64,000 nucleotides of DNA from Yamagishiella unicocca (Eukaryota > Chlorophyta > Chlorophyceae > Chlamydomonadales > Volvocaceae): assembly GCA_003116995.1 (NCBI GenBank), contig BDSL01000027.1, forward strand, positions 558,001 to 622,000. Reading direction: 5' to 3'. Both the position numbers and the translations under genes were made by a program. The notes beneath the pieces were generated by a model. The model was not told where the DNA came from and ran no database searches. It saw only the letters and a list, made by a program, of their open reading frames with translations. This document shows positions 47,002 through 59,811 of this stretch, piece by piece; the first letter of the stretch is position 1; every line of letters starts with the position of its first letter.

Positions 47002-48400
47002 CCGGCTAAGATGTAGCTCCGCAGCCGCTATTGTGGGCACGCATGTGCCGTACGGCTTCATCCACTGGTCGCACATCGGGGCAGCGGAGGTGAGGATCTG
47101 TGAGCGGCGCCTGGCTGCAAGAGTGGGCCGAATTAAGAGGGACTGAGACTGCCCGGTAGCGGGAAGGTGGGGCGCCGGTACTGTATTAGGATAATGCATT
47201 TGTTTTTTTATTGAAGTTCTACCCGCGCTGCAAGACTTGGCCGTTGGCGTATACTTTGCAATGCGTAGCGCGCCGCGTAGTTCAAATTAAGTAGCGACTG
47301 GTTTTGAGGAGTGTTCTGCGTGGGCCTTACAAGCGGGCCCTACCTCGCCTACTTCACCGCTAGAGTTGCTTGCTTTCGTGCAACGGCGCACGGGGCGCAT
47401 CAGCTGCGAGTGCGCTGCAGGTGCCGCACGCTATCTTTGAATGATCCTTCTTGCCGGAATGTTGTTTTGATAATTGGTAATGTACTAATGCCGTCGTGTC
47501 GAGTATCTGTGTCGAATATCTGTGTCGAATTTCTCTCCGCGCACTGAGGTGCTTTGTGCATTTCGGTGACGGGTTTTAAAGTCTATGTCGTTTCTGGAGT
47601 GCAGTTTCTTGGCAGTTGATGGTTTACCGCTGCTGCGCTGTACTCATTTTTCTTGATTATGGTCAGTGGGGGTCCGAGGTTATTGCTGGGCCAGACCCTG
47701 TCTTATAACATCCTGTGGTACTGATGGTTAGTGATGTTGCGGGAAGCTCTGCTACGCGCGGAGTGCTTGATAAAAGCGTTCTCCTCTTTCCTAGTTCCTT
47801 CCCTTGGAAGGGTGGAACGGTGTATGTAAGCTGTGATTAATGCCTGCTAAACTTTGGCGGTGAAAGGAACTATAAATTCTTAAGAGAGTATCATTATTGC
47901 CGATTCCGAAATCTGCAATCGATCTTTTTGATGTTGTGAAGTCGCGCCGTATTGAGGCGTGCGGCACAAGTTGCCAGGGCACAGTATTTTAAACACATGC
48001 TGATGGTCACAACTTGGCAATGCAGCCCTCACTGCTTGATGGATCGTGTTACGGGCGCGAGTGTAGGAAGTCTGCATTTACGGGCGCGAGTGTAGATGTC
48101 TGCCCAGCTAATGGTTATAGGCTACGGCGGGTGCTGCTGTGTGCTGCTCAGTGGTTGCTCCATGGGGCCTTGCTCTGGACTGGCAGGCCACCTCCAAGTA
48201 AGCAACTGTAGTCGCTCGTTCGGAAGATTCCGTTGCGTAGGTTAAAGCGGCAAGACTGCCATCTGCAGCCGCTGCTGCAGGAATGGTGTACGGACGCAAT
48301 ACGATACCGCTCCGAAAATGCTCGTGTGCGCATTTTTACAGTCCAATAGATCTGTAAATGTTAGCCGCTCTCGCTTTGATTTAGCAGAATGCAATTATTA
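47002..48400. other. 3' UTR of the receptor kinase and intergenic DNA
   Basis: No convincing ORF. TGTAA at 47825-47829, 824 bp after the stop, is a candidate polyadenylation signal. The short repeat TTACGGGCGCGAGTGTAG occurs twice near 48050-48090. Confidence 0.5.
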
Positions 48401-48404
48401 GGCC

Positions 48405-48535
48405 CGTTCCTATGGGCCCGAAACCAAGTTCTACGGGGGCTAAGTGTTTCTATGGAGATGCTCGTCCCACCGTAGCGTAGAATTGTTTTCTATGGAGCTA
48501 CGGCCGGTTTGGCCCGTAGCTCAGTAGAAAGGCGC
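48405..48535 (+). mobile_element. Uninterrupted MITE-like repeat
   Basis: Paralogue of 18440-18935 without the insertion. The two ends are loosely inverted (AGGCCCGTTCCTATGGGCCC at the left; CCGTAGCTCAGTAGAAAGGC at the right), in keeping with a small non-autonomous DNA element. Confidence 0.5.
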
Positions 48536-48642
48536 CAAATGGCAAATTGCGCAAATTACGGCGTCCCTTAAGCCGCAGTAATAAGTGCTGTGAGGCTGGA
48601 ATTACGACGCAAGGAAGGATTATAATCGCCCGAATTCCGATT

Positions 48643-48800
48643 CGCCATTGGGATGGTACGATTCATAACTCAATTCCGGAGTTATGAATGGTACCATCCC
48701 AATGGCGCCAGGCATGCCTGGCGCAATTACCATTGAGTCCCCCCAGGCATGCCTAGGCTGTCCTGAGCTGTCCGAGCAGCGGCCAGGGGGGCCCATGCAT
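48643..48800. mobile_element. Two KDZ-type element ends joined head to head, one with a TIR remnant
   Basis: 48643-48671 and 48679-48707 are inverted 29-bp copies of the KDZ terminus (GAGTTATGAATGGTACCATC) with one mismatch, separated by 7 bp. The right one continues for about 80 bp into sequence matching the left inverted end of the element at 9688 (GGCATGCCTGGCGCAATTAC) before similarity is lost. No transposase is present. Confidence 0.75.
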
Positions 48801-49800
48801 TTTGGATGATAGCTACGACATACCTCGTGGGTATATTTCGGATGAACATTAGCGTAGCCGTCATTGGGTCCTGTACAGCATTCGGCTTATGCCTTGTTTG
48901 CCTGTTGTTGGGTACTGGCCTCCGTTGGCATGATTGTGGTGGCTAGAGGCAGAACTCGAGGCATGTCAAATGCATGCCAACCGGATGCAGCCAGCAACGA
49001 AGTTACATTCCAATGAGGACTATGAGGACTAGTGGGGACTGGTGGGGACTGGTGGACGCCAAGAGGGACCAGAAAGTTGCGGCCCAAGTAAGCAGGCCAC
49101 ACAACAGGACGCTCGAGCTCGTAAAGAAAGGTGAAAGCAAACTTCTACCGCCATTGTAGTGTAAAAAGGAGCCTGCGTACCCCAGCTTGCAGCGGCCAAT
49201 GGTGGGCGCCTGAGAGGTACGTCCGTTGTACGTCCCACGGGTCCATTGGGAGACCAACTCGGCCGTGACTTCAGCAGGGCTGCGACTGCACGAGGGGCAT
49301 AAGAGATGCAATGTTGAACTCCCTAACTGTCCTGAAACAATGCTACCGTCCCGTACATTCCCTTGTAGTCACGTCCAAAGGTCTGGATGACAGTTGCGTT
49401 TGGAGCCATCTTGATGGGAGTAAGCGAATAATTAATATCCTTTCTTCTGGCAATCGAAGTATTGCTGTTGGGACAGAGGAGTAGTCCGCATCGTTCGAAG
49501 AGACCGCGTGCGAGGAACGCGACTATGGGCGTATTCCGTTATGAAGGCAACTGGATACCCTAATAACAAGGATAAAACACTGTCAGACTGAAACCGGGAC
49601 ACCGATTGGTCTACCTGCGCGGCATCTTTGTCCATTTGGCGCATTTCCGGCGCGGCGCCGGCGAAACTGCGACGATGGGCTGCAGCGCATCCGTGGCATC
49701 CAGCCCACAACGCTTGAAGGTGTGTAGTGGCACCGTAACGTTGCGACCGTAGAGACCGTATATTAGGTTACAATATTGCGCGACAACGGAGGCATTACCG
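48801..49800. other. Intergenic region, no gene recognised
   Basis: Contains a short GGACTGGTGGGGACTGGTGG repeat at about 49036-49060. Otherwise no domain, repeat or splice-consistent exon was recognised. Confidence 0.5.
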
Positions 49801-50039
49801 TATGGCCAGTAGGCCCCACTGCCGCAGGTGTCCAAATCCAACAGCCGCAATGCTAGTGGGTCTGCTGTCAAATTTCTCGATGTTAAAAAGACCGGGACAT
49901 CTGGCACCAGCGGCAACCCAGGAGGGTCGGGGTCACGACCTCCCAGTGGCACCCGTCCGCCAGCAGAAGTCGGTCTCCTGGGCGTCGTAGAAGGATTTGA
50001 ATCGTTCCGGCTAGCAGCTCCCACGCCTGCGGGCTCCAA
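49611..50039 (-). other. Exon-like minus-strand ORF of the receptor-ectodomain type
   Basis: The frame contains FLTSRNLTADPLALRLLDLD, then GLYGRNVTVPLHTF, resembling the glycosylated ectodomain segments of the receptor kinases elsewhere in the window, but not closely matching any one of them. It could be an exon of a fragmentary paralogue. The plus strand is also open here (49828-50197) and could be a 5' exon of the NACHT gene; the two readings cannot both be right. Confidence 0.3.
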
Positions 50040-50652
50040 CTACTCGAACTCTTTGGTGGACTCCGCCAGCAGCGAGTGCAGCAGCGAGTGCAGTGATGAG
50101 CTCGACTCGGCAGGCGGGGTCAATCCTGACACGCGCACCCACAATGAATCGTTTGAGAGCCTTGAGGAGGCCGCCGCTGCAGGAGGCGTGCAGATAGGTG
50201 GGTATCCATCATTGTGGAAATAGCGGTCTGCAGGGTCGCCAGAAAAGCTGGTGTGTATGCTGCCGGAATGACTAATGGCGTGACGAAGGGCGGCCTGCAG
50301 GCAGGCAGGTTTGATGACCGTGTTGCCGCGATGCAGTTTCCTTTGAAGGGCCTTGCCTGCTTGCCTTCCATACCCACCTGGTCTGCCCATCATGCCTGCT
50401 GGGCGCATCACCCATGTAGCTCAATCCACCCGCTAGCCATCCATTGCCAGCTACGGCACCTCACCTATACCACCACGCCTCACCTATTCCACAACACCTC
50501 GCCTATACCACCACACCACAACCCAGCGCCTTCCATGCCGGCTATACGGCTCCGCAACCCCCGCAAATTCGTGTACCCGGGCCCAATGGCGCGATGGGCC
50601 GTACAACACTCGCCGCTATGAGGGCCTTACACTCCAAGTCGTAACCCACACC

Positions 50653-53600
50653 ATGCCACTTCCAACCCCGTGGCACCCAGATGACAGCCCACTGGCGGCG
50701 GTGTCGAAGGGCATCACCCTTCGAGGACTGCGTCAGCTCAAGGAGCGGATCGAGGCCGTGTTCGGGGATGCCTACCCTTCCGTCAGCACCGCAGAGGTCA
50801 ACACTGCTTGGGTCCAGGTCGTTACCGCGGGGCCACAGTGCCGTCTGGCGGAGATGCCCGACCTGGTGCATCCCCGTGACGTGGGCATGCCGCACTACTT
50901 CATCAGCCATGCCTGGAAGAACGGCTTCGATCACCTGCTGCGCAGAATTGAGGGTTTTCTGGAAAACGCCGCCGAGGACACGCGCATCTGGCTGGACATT
51001 GTGGCGGTCAACCAGGTGTGCCAGGTTGTTTGTCGTCCTTGTGGGTCTTGTGGTCCTTGCCAATCAGTCAGCTGGTGGGCAACCGGGACACTAGTAATAT
51101 ACCTTATCGCAACGGGCTGATACACGTGAGTTAGGTTCTGACTACGGCATGGCAGGCACACCGCCAGATCCAGCTCTCGTCCTTTCCTCCATCGCTCTCC
51201 TTCGACTTTGCCTTCACCTCCCTCTCCCCAGCACGCGGGCACACACCAGAGGGCTGACGTGTCGGCCTTCAAGGACGTGGTCAACTCGGCCGCCGGGGGC
51301 ACCCTGGTCGTCATGGACCCGGGCGGCTGCAACCCCTCGACTCGCGCCTGGTGTATCTACGAGTGGGCGGCGACGCTGGCGGCCCACGGCCCGGACGGGC
51401 TGCACATGCAGCTCACTACAACGGAGCGCACCACCATGGTGAACACACTGGACGTGGAAAAGGCCGAGTGCTTCAATTCGGAGGACAAGCTCGCCATCCT
51501 ATCCAACATCGGGGACCAGTACGGGTCCGTCAAAGCCTTCAATGACCGGCTCAAGCTGATGCTCATGCTGCAACCGCTGTCGTACCGGGTGGACCTGCGG
51601 CGGCTCAATGGCTGCTCCACCGGGACGGCTTGGGAGTTTGGGCCTGTGCAGCAGTGGTTAGAGGCGGGGCCGGGCGGTGCGCGTGTGCTGTGCGTGATGG
51701 CGGGCGCTGGCGAGGGCAAGTCCACCATCTCCGCTGCGCTGTGCGAGTCAGGAACTTGCAGGGATAGCATAGCGGCCTACCATTTTATAATGTTCAGCGA
51801 CCAGAGGCGGCTGGATCCGGTGCGCATGGTCAACAGCTTGGCGTTTCAGATCGCTGAAAGGTGCGAGATCCGAGTAGCAAGACAGGGAAAGGAAACAAGG
51901 GAAGGCAGCCGTCATGCACAGGTTGAGGTCGTTTATGCCGTACTTGTCGTACTTGTCAAGCCTGGGAGAGTCGTTTGCGATGCATCCAGCAATTGCACCT
52001 GGCCAGCTACAATGGTAACTCACAAGGGGATGGTTTGGGGGCAGGAAGGCGAACTCAATCCGCAAGGAATTAGGGGCGACTACAACATGGTTTCTGTTGC
52101 ACCGTGCAGGCTTCCTCAGTTTAGAGCGCACATCCTCGATGAGGACGTCGCCACGGTGATTGCGATCACTGAGCCGGAGCAGGCCTTCGAGCTGCTGCTG
52201 CGGAAGCCGCTTGAAAAGGCCCTGCAGTCCGGACCCGCATCTGGCTCTGGATGTGATCAGCCCCAGCCGCTGCAGCTGGTGCTGCTGATAGACTCTCTGG
52301 ATGAGGCGGACGCGCAAGTACAGCCCCATCGTGGCAGTTCATCATATGATGGCACCGGACGAGCCAACACCAGCAGCACACCAGCAGCGGCCGTGTGCTG
52401 CAACAAGCTGTTCCTGCTTCTGGCCAAGCATCTCAAGGCGCTGCCGCCTTACGTGCGATTCATCCTCACCACGCGCCCAAGCGGCCTATCTGGCAGCATC
52501 ACCACCTCGTTGACTAGCGCCTTTGACGGGAGCGTGACATTCTTTGAGCCGGGGATGTTGCGCCGCACCGTCATGCTCACAGCAGCCGGGTCCGAGCCCA
52601 CCGGCAGCAGCAGCAGTAGTGGCGGTGTCGGTGCTCTCGTGTACCACACAGTGGTCAGCGGGTGCCTCAACAAGGCAGCTCCGGACGTGCAGCCACCTGC
52701 TCTTTCCGGGCCACCACAGCTTGCGGACGTGTACAGGGTGTACGGTCTGGTGTTTGCCGACGGCCTAGCGAAGCTGAGGAAGGCCAGCCTCCGTGCGGTG
52801 CGGCGGCTGCTGGCTGTGCTGCTAGCCGCACAAGAGCCGCTGCCTCAAGCCCTGCTCCATTCCATGGGCCTGGGTGGAGCGTTGGAGCTGCTGCCCGGGT
52901 ATCCGGTCACCTTTTATGTGGAGGAGCACCATGCTTACGTATTCCACAAGTCACTGGCGGAGTGGCTGGCCGACCCGCAGGTCAGCGGGGACACCTCAGT
53001 GCGGGTGCTGCGAGGCCACCGGTGCCTCGCAAGCAGGCTGCTCTTGACCGTCCAAACTGGCAACCCAACACCCTACACTCTAAAGTACCTCGTACGGCAC
53101 CTGGTATGCTGCCGAGACGGGCCCTCCCTGGAGAGGCTGCTGCTCAACTATGGCTTTGTGGCCACGGTCTTCAGCCAGGGCCATGGGTACACCATCATCC
53201 GCGACCTGCTACAGCTGCCCAAGCCGTCCCCAATGGTGGCAGACCTGATGCGGTGGCTGCTTGCTTCTCAGCACCAGCTGGTGGGCGCCAAGTCCGCAGA
53301 CGACGTGGTGACGAACCTGCTTCGCTGCCCTGTCGGGACGCTGATGTTCCAAGAAGTGCAGGAGCACGTCCTGGGTCGGGCGGTAGTTGCGGGCAGGCCA
53401 AAGTGGCGTCTCCATAACTCCATGGGTGTGCTGGTGACGTGGCCGGTGATCATGATGACGCTGCAGGTGTGGGGACGTGCGTGTAGGGGCGGCTGGGAGT
53501 AAGGCATCATGTGCAAGTTAAAACCATAATGAGCAACACGCTGTGGCTTTGACGTTGTGTTATGAAAGGGCTGGGCAGAGCGGAGCAGGGCAGGCCGGCA

Positions 53601-56600
53601 GTGGAGATGGCTCTGCCCGACACCCACCGTACAGGGGTGATGGTGTGAGTTGTTTTGCGTGGCCGTTGCAGTAATATACATACCATCCACGAGGTTTCAC
53701 ACCACAGGGTTAAGTCAGCACGGAAAGCCAGCATTCGTTGTGTCCCGTTGAATGGAAGCACTTGGTGACTGGTGACTGACGCGCAGGGCCACACCAAAGC
53801 CGTCACGAGCGTGGAGTGGAGCCCCGATGGCAGGAACATCGCCACTGGCAGTGAGGACGGGACCGTGCGAATGTGGGGCGCTGCCAGCGGGGAGTGCCTT
53901 GCAGTGCTCAAGGTAGAGACCAGCTCCAGGGACGGATGCTTTCGTCTAGCTCCTATTGCATTACATCAACCATTGCCAGTGAAGCATGCGCATACCAACA
54001 TATCACAAAATGTGTCCACAGGCTTTCGATGCGCTCCCATGAACGTTGCACATTGACCGGTTTCTCATGGTGGAGGTTTTACTGGCACACCGTGTCACAC
54101 ATTGGCGCCACCTAAACCCCCCATGCACACCGGAGCTGTTACCCCTCTACCCCATTCCAACCACACCGCCTGCCACCCAGGGCCACTCAGACTCCCTGAC
54201 CTGTGTGGCCTGGAGCCCGGACGGCCGGGTCCTAGCCAGTGGTGGAAAAGACAAGGTAGCTCGGCTCTGGGATACAGCCAGTGGCGAGTGCAGCGCAACA
54301 CTCGAGGTATGACATCACCGGCTGGTAGTACAGCATGTGGTGTTTGGGATGTGGCACATTGCTGTGGCACTCCTGGGGGGACCTTGTGGTGCTTCCCCTG
54401 GAGCCAGGCATGTCGGCGGCCAGGGCTGTTCTCGGGTCTCTCCCATTGCTGCAGCACCTGCCAAGTGGGCTCATTCCAATGGCTGTTATGAGCCCTCCAC
54501 CCATGTTGACCATAACGAGGGTTGCGCACCGGAAGCAAGCAGAGTGGTTCGTCCTTGGTTGCCTGAGCTGACTTGGCCAGCACAAAGCAGTCACAGAACG
54601 ACACCAAGCTGAGGCCATGTGTACATCCCTTGCCCTCTGTGTATGTATGTGTATGTGTATGTGTGCGGATGCGTGTGTGTTGTCCTCCGTGTAGGGACAC
54701 ACCTTGTCGGTTGACTTCGTGGTGTGGTGCAGCGGTGGGAAGACGCTGGTCACCGGTTGCTTTCACTCGGGGGTGCTCCTCTGGGATGTGGCAACCGCCG
54801 AGAACACTGCGGAGATCAAGGTAAGTGACTCGCTGATTTCGCCCCGCCGCCTCCTCAGATGTGCCCCCTTGCATGCGCCATGCGCCCGCGCCCATTTTAT
54901 GCAAGATCTCCGTCGGCACAGTGGCCATTTCGCCGTTTGCCGCTTGCTTGCTTCGCTGGGTGTCCTGTATGCTCTGGTTCTGGAGCGTCCTCCAGGGTCC
55001 TCATCCATAAGGACCTCATCCATACGGTCGCCTCATGCGCGCGGTCCACAACTCCAAATCATGGTTGTGATACACGCTGTGCAATTAATTGGCAGCGGCA
55101 TTGGCAGGCGCGACAGCATCGCCACTTCACCAGCCCATCATACGCGGCCACCCGTGTCGCCTGTCGGCCCGCTGCCATCATCGACCCAGGTCCCTAGCGA
55201 GATCGCGATCAAGTGCGCGGCCTGGAGCCAAAAAGCCAACGCGCTGGCGTGTGGCTGCATAGACAACGCCGTCCGAGTGTTCGACTTGGACACCGGAAAG
55301 TGCGCAGGCAAGCTGGAGGTGGGTGCACAAAGACTGATCGGACCGCTGCACCGCAAGTGTAATGACGATGTAGCCGTTCTTTCCGCCGCGCCTCCGTCCG
55401 CAAGGCATTTTTGACGGCACGTAAGACACACTACTTGTATTAAAAGGATCTCATGGCAGCGAATATTATCTTGTAAGTAGTAGGGGCTGATTTTGCCGAC
55501 ACCTTTGCAACCGCAGGGCCACAAGGGACTCGTCGGGTCGGTGGCTTGGACCAAAGACGGCAAGGTCCTCGCGACTGGGAGCGCCGACAAGAGCCTACGG
55601 CTGTGGGGCTGGTGGGCACCCGCGAACGAAACGCCAAAGCTATGGCTAAGGAAGGAAATGGTGGGTCCCGGGATGATGCCGGGAGAGGGCACCCCTGGGG
55701 ATCCACGGACCCTAGGCTAGGTCAAGTGACGTCACCAGGGATCGATGTCGTCAGAGACGCCCGGCATTACAGAGGCGCGCCGCGCCGGCCCCCCTTCGGT
55801 CGACATCACCCCACGGGAACCTCGCGGCGATGAGTATCGGTGCGCTGGAACCAGAGAGAGCGTGGGCATCGAACCTGGGTTGGGGACCTTCCCTCACTGG
55901 GCTGCCCCTAATGCGTTGCCGCGCGCCCCACCTTCTGGTACCTGGCATCAACAAAACGATGGGCGGTGGGCGGGCCGGTACCTTTTCGAACCATCCTGTG
56001 TCTGGTCCCACTTTGTAACGATGACGCACATGCTACGATTTTGTTGCCGGGGTTTGCAACACGCAGAGGACTTCCAAAGCTGTGGACAAGGTGGCATGGA
56101 GCCCGGACGGCCGGATGGTCGCCTGCTGCAATCGCGGCAATGCCGTGGAGCTATGGGAAGCAAAGAACTCCGAGTGCGCCGCGAAGCTCCAGGTAGGGCG
56201 CGTGGGATCAGCTGTTCGCAAGATGACCAAAAGAGCCACGCTACGGTACGCTCACAGGCCTCGCTCTGCTCCCCGTTCACCGTCTCCTGTGTTCGCCCTT
56301 GTGGGTCAGCCAGCTCCGGCGTCTGCACCTATCTGCACGTGAGAGCGTCTGCAAGTAAGAGCAAATGTAAGAGCACCTGCATGTAAGAGCATTTGCGTCC
56401 CATCTGTGGTGATTCTCGCCGCTTTGCGGCTGCGTTCCGCTGCAGGATCCATCCATGACAGTCACCTGCGCAACGTGGAGCCCCGACGGTCGCAAACTCG
56501 CGACTGGGGGCGGCTGCGACGGAGCCATCCGGATTTGGGACGCCGCCGGAGTGGAGAAAGGCGCCGAGACCAAGGTGATGGATGGTTCGATAATTAGTTA

Positions 56601-59600
56601 GCAAGTGCTAGCAAGTGTTACAGCGATTGTTACAGGCTCGGTACGTAGCAGTAGTAATTATTTTAATACCTGTTACAGGTTCTGTACGTAGAAGTGGAGG
56701 GCGATGGTAGGGTGATGTCGCTGGAGGTGATGCGGGCATTTAGCGTGACGTAATGGGGGCATGTCGGTGGAGGCGATGGCGAAGCGACCGACGCTGCGGC
56801 TTGGAGCCGCCGGTGGCGCAGCCACCCCGAGCATAGCCCCTGCTCATCCCTGCTGCTGCCTGTCAACAGCTCCCCAGTTGTTGTCCTCCGGGACCGCCGC
56901 AAACATCTGGAGCAGCTGCAGCGTCACAGATCGAATCAAACCCTTCTCCGCTGTCGCGGTTAACGGCTGATCAGGCCATCGGCGCTTCCGTGGCCTGGCT
57001 TTTCCAACGTGCCCAGGACATCCTGCCGTTATGGATTTTACCGAAATAGAGTTTTACGGAAATGGATTTTACCGAAATGGACTTTCTACCGCCGCGTCCG
57101 GAACCCCCGGTGTGATGCACGCAGGGTCACACAAGCCACGTGAGCTGCGTGACGTGGAGCCCCGAAGGGAAAACAATCGCGAGTGGCAGCCACGACCAGA
57201 CTGTCCGGCTGTGGGACGCCGCCACCGGCAACTGCACCAGGGTCCTTGAGGTGGGCTCCCTCCCCCGGTGGGGAGGGTAAGGTAGCAACAGGATGCGGTA
57301 TTGCTTGCAGGAGGGGGAGTGCGAGTCTTGGTGATCAGCACAATATACGTGCACCGTCCCCCTAGGGTACAAGACTACAAGCACCTTGTCTAACGCCTCG
57401 CTCGGCGCATGCCGCTCCTCCATCTCCAAAAGCGCGCCACACGCACCGCAATCGCGCCCACTGGCACGGCACGCACAGCCGACGCTCGGCATTACAAAAG
57501 AACAAGTCTCCTAAACACCATTTTCACCTTCCCTTTCCTTTCCTTTCCTGCCCTCCCGCAGGGCCACTCAGACGTCGTCCGGTGCGTGTCATGGAGTCCC
57601 AACGGCAAGACGCTAGCCAGCTGCGGCAACGACCGCACGGTGATGCTATGGGACATCCCCACAGTCAATTGCACCGCCACGCTCAAGGTGCGCGCTGGAG
57701 GCGGTCCGGAGGGGCAATGTGTGTGGCGCGTCGTACGCCGTACGCGTACGACCCCACGTGCGGCGATTTCCACTTTCTTTGACTGACTGACCACTTGTCG
57801 CGCGCGCTTTTCGCCGCGTCGTGCTTCGTCCGTCACACACGACTCCCATGAGGCGTCCCTCCCCACGCATCATGCTTGACCATCGTATCTCCGGGGTTGA
57901 CGGCGCCGCACGTAATAGGCGACTAGTTAAACGAATGAAAAAGCAAAGGCAACATAGAAAGAAGCAGGCTATTGCGGACATTAAGCACGCATTTATGCCC
58001 CTGGTCGCAGGGCCACACCGCGTGCGTGTGGAACGTGGCATGGAGCCCGAGCGGCACCGCACTGGCGAGCTGCGGGGAGGACCAGCTGGTGTGGCTGTGG
58101 GATGCTGCGTCCGGAAGGTGCACCGCCAAGCTCAAGGTGAGGGAGGCGGAGGGTGTCTTGGGCAGAAGCGGGGGAGGCGAGGGGTCGATGGGAGTGGGAA
58201 GCTGGGGACATCAGGACGGAGCTGACAGGCAGCTGGGTATATCAGGACCTGACAGGCAACTGATGGCATCAGGCTGATCCGGCCTGATGGAGGTAGCGTA
58301 GCCAGGGCGCAGCTCGGCCGGGGTGGACCAGCGAGGGAGCAGCGAGAGCGTTGAGGGGTCGTCCCACTAAGGGGCTTGCATCCCACTAGGGGCCGTCCCA
58401 CTAGGGGCCGTCCCACTAGGGGCCGTCTCACTAGGGGCCATCCCATAAGGGGGCCTACCACTAGGGAGCATCCCGCTAGCAGAGGCTATCGTCGGTCATA
58501 TGTCAAGTGCACCACGGTAGCTGCTCTTTACCCACGGACCCCTAACATGGGCCACCGCGCATGGGCTGAGACACCGCAGGGTCACACGGACGATGTGCTG
58601 GCAGTGGCATGGAGCCCCGACGGCAGACAGCTCGCGAGCGGCGGCAGGGGCAGGGGCGTGAGGATCTGGGATGTGGAGAGTCGCACGTGCACTGCCACAC
58701 TGCAGGTACGGTATAATACGGCGAACGGGCCGGTCGTACCCCATGTGCGGTCGTGCCCAAGAGGACCTATCTAGCTTGGTAGATAGATACCGAACTGGGC
58801 AGCCGCAAGGCCTTTGAAGCATCTTGGCCAGGCGGATATTGCGGTCCGGCGCCGGTCCCAACCCCTCCCGCGCGCATGTTGCGAAACGCAATTAAACCAG
58901 AAGATATGGCTGCACTGAACACATGCCGGTTGTGCTCCCATCTGTTAAACTGCTGCTTTTACGTCGCGTACTTTAGCTTCGCCTGCGTTGCTGCAATCGA
59001 GGCGCACTTCATGTCGCCGTACGGTATGGCGGGGCATTCGTACGACGGGTCGATGTACTTTAATATCCAACACTTGATTTCCGACGACGCCGGGGAACAT
59101 GAACACGTTACTGCACCGCATCCATCGCAGGGCCACTGTCGCGCTGTAACCAGCGTAGCCTGGAGCCCCACCGTTGGCGCCCTAGCCACCGGCAGCGAAG
59201 ACGACTCAGTGCGAGTGTGGGATGTAGCGAGTGGCAAGTGTACGGCGACCCTGCGGGTAAGGCCCAACGACCTGGACGGTCACATGGGTTAGGGTTTCGC
59301 TGCCGCTGTCCACTGTCCTGCTCGTCCCGCTCGTCCAATACCGTACACCCAAGCAACCGCAAGCAATACAGCGGGCTCCGAAACCCATGGGATAAACGGA
59401 CGCGCACGATTTTCGTGATGGTGCCGCGCAGGGTCACACCGATTTTGTGGCGAGTGTTGCTTGGTGTCCGGACGGCGTCGCTCTGGCCAGCGCCAGCAAG
59501 GACACGAGCGTGCGCGTGTGGGACGTGGCGAGCGGCGAGTGCACCGCCTGGCTACAGGTGGGGGCATGAGTGGATAGCCAGCCCGTGGGTCGGCACTGAC

Positions 59601-59774
59601 TAGGAAGTCCGATTAGGGGAACGTTTGGTTCACACGTTGGGAGATGCAGGCTGGAGAGGACTTGTGTGGTTGCAGATGGGGGGCGTGGAGGCGACGATGA
59701 GAATGAGCGAAGGAGCGAATGAACTTACTCCATTAACAAGCGCCGCCTGCTTCCTTTTAGTTGCAGCGTCGGGT

Positions 59775-59811
<37 letters not shown>

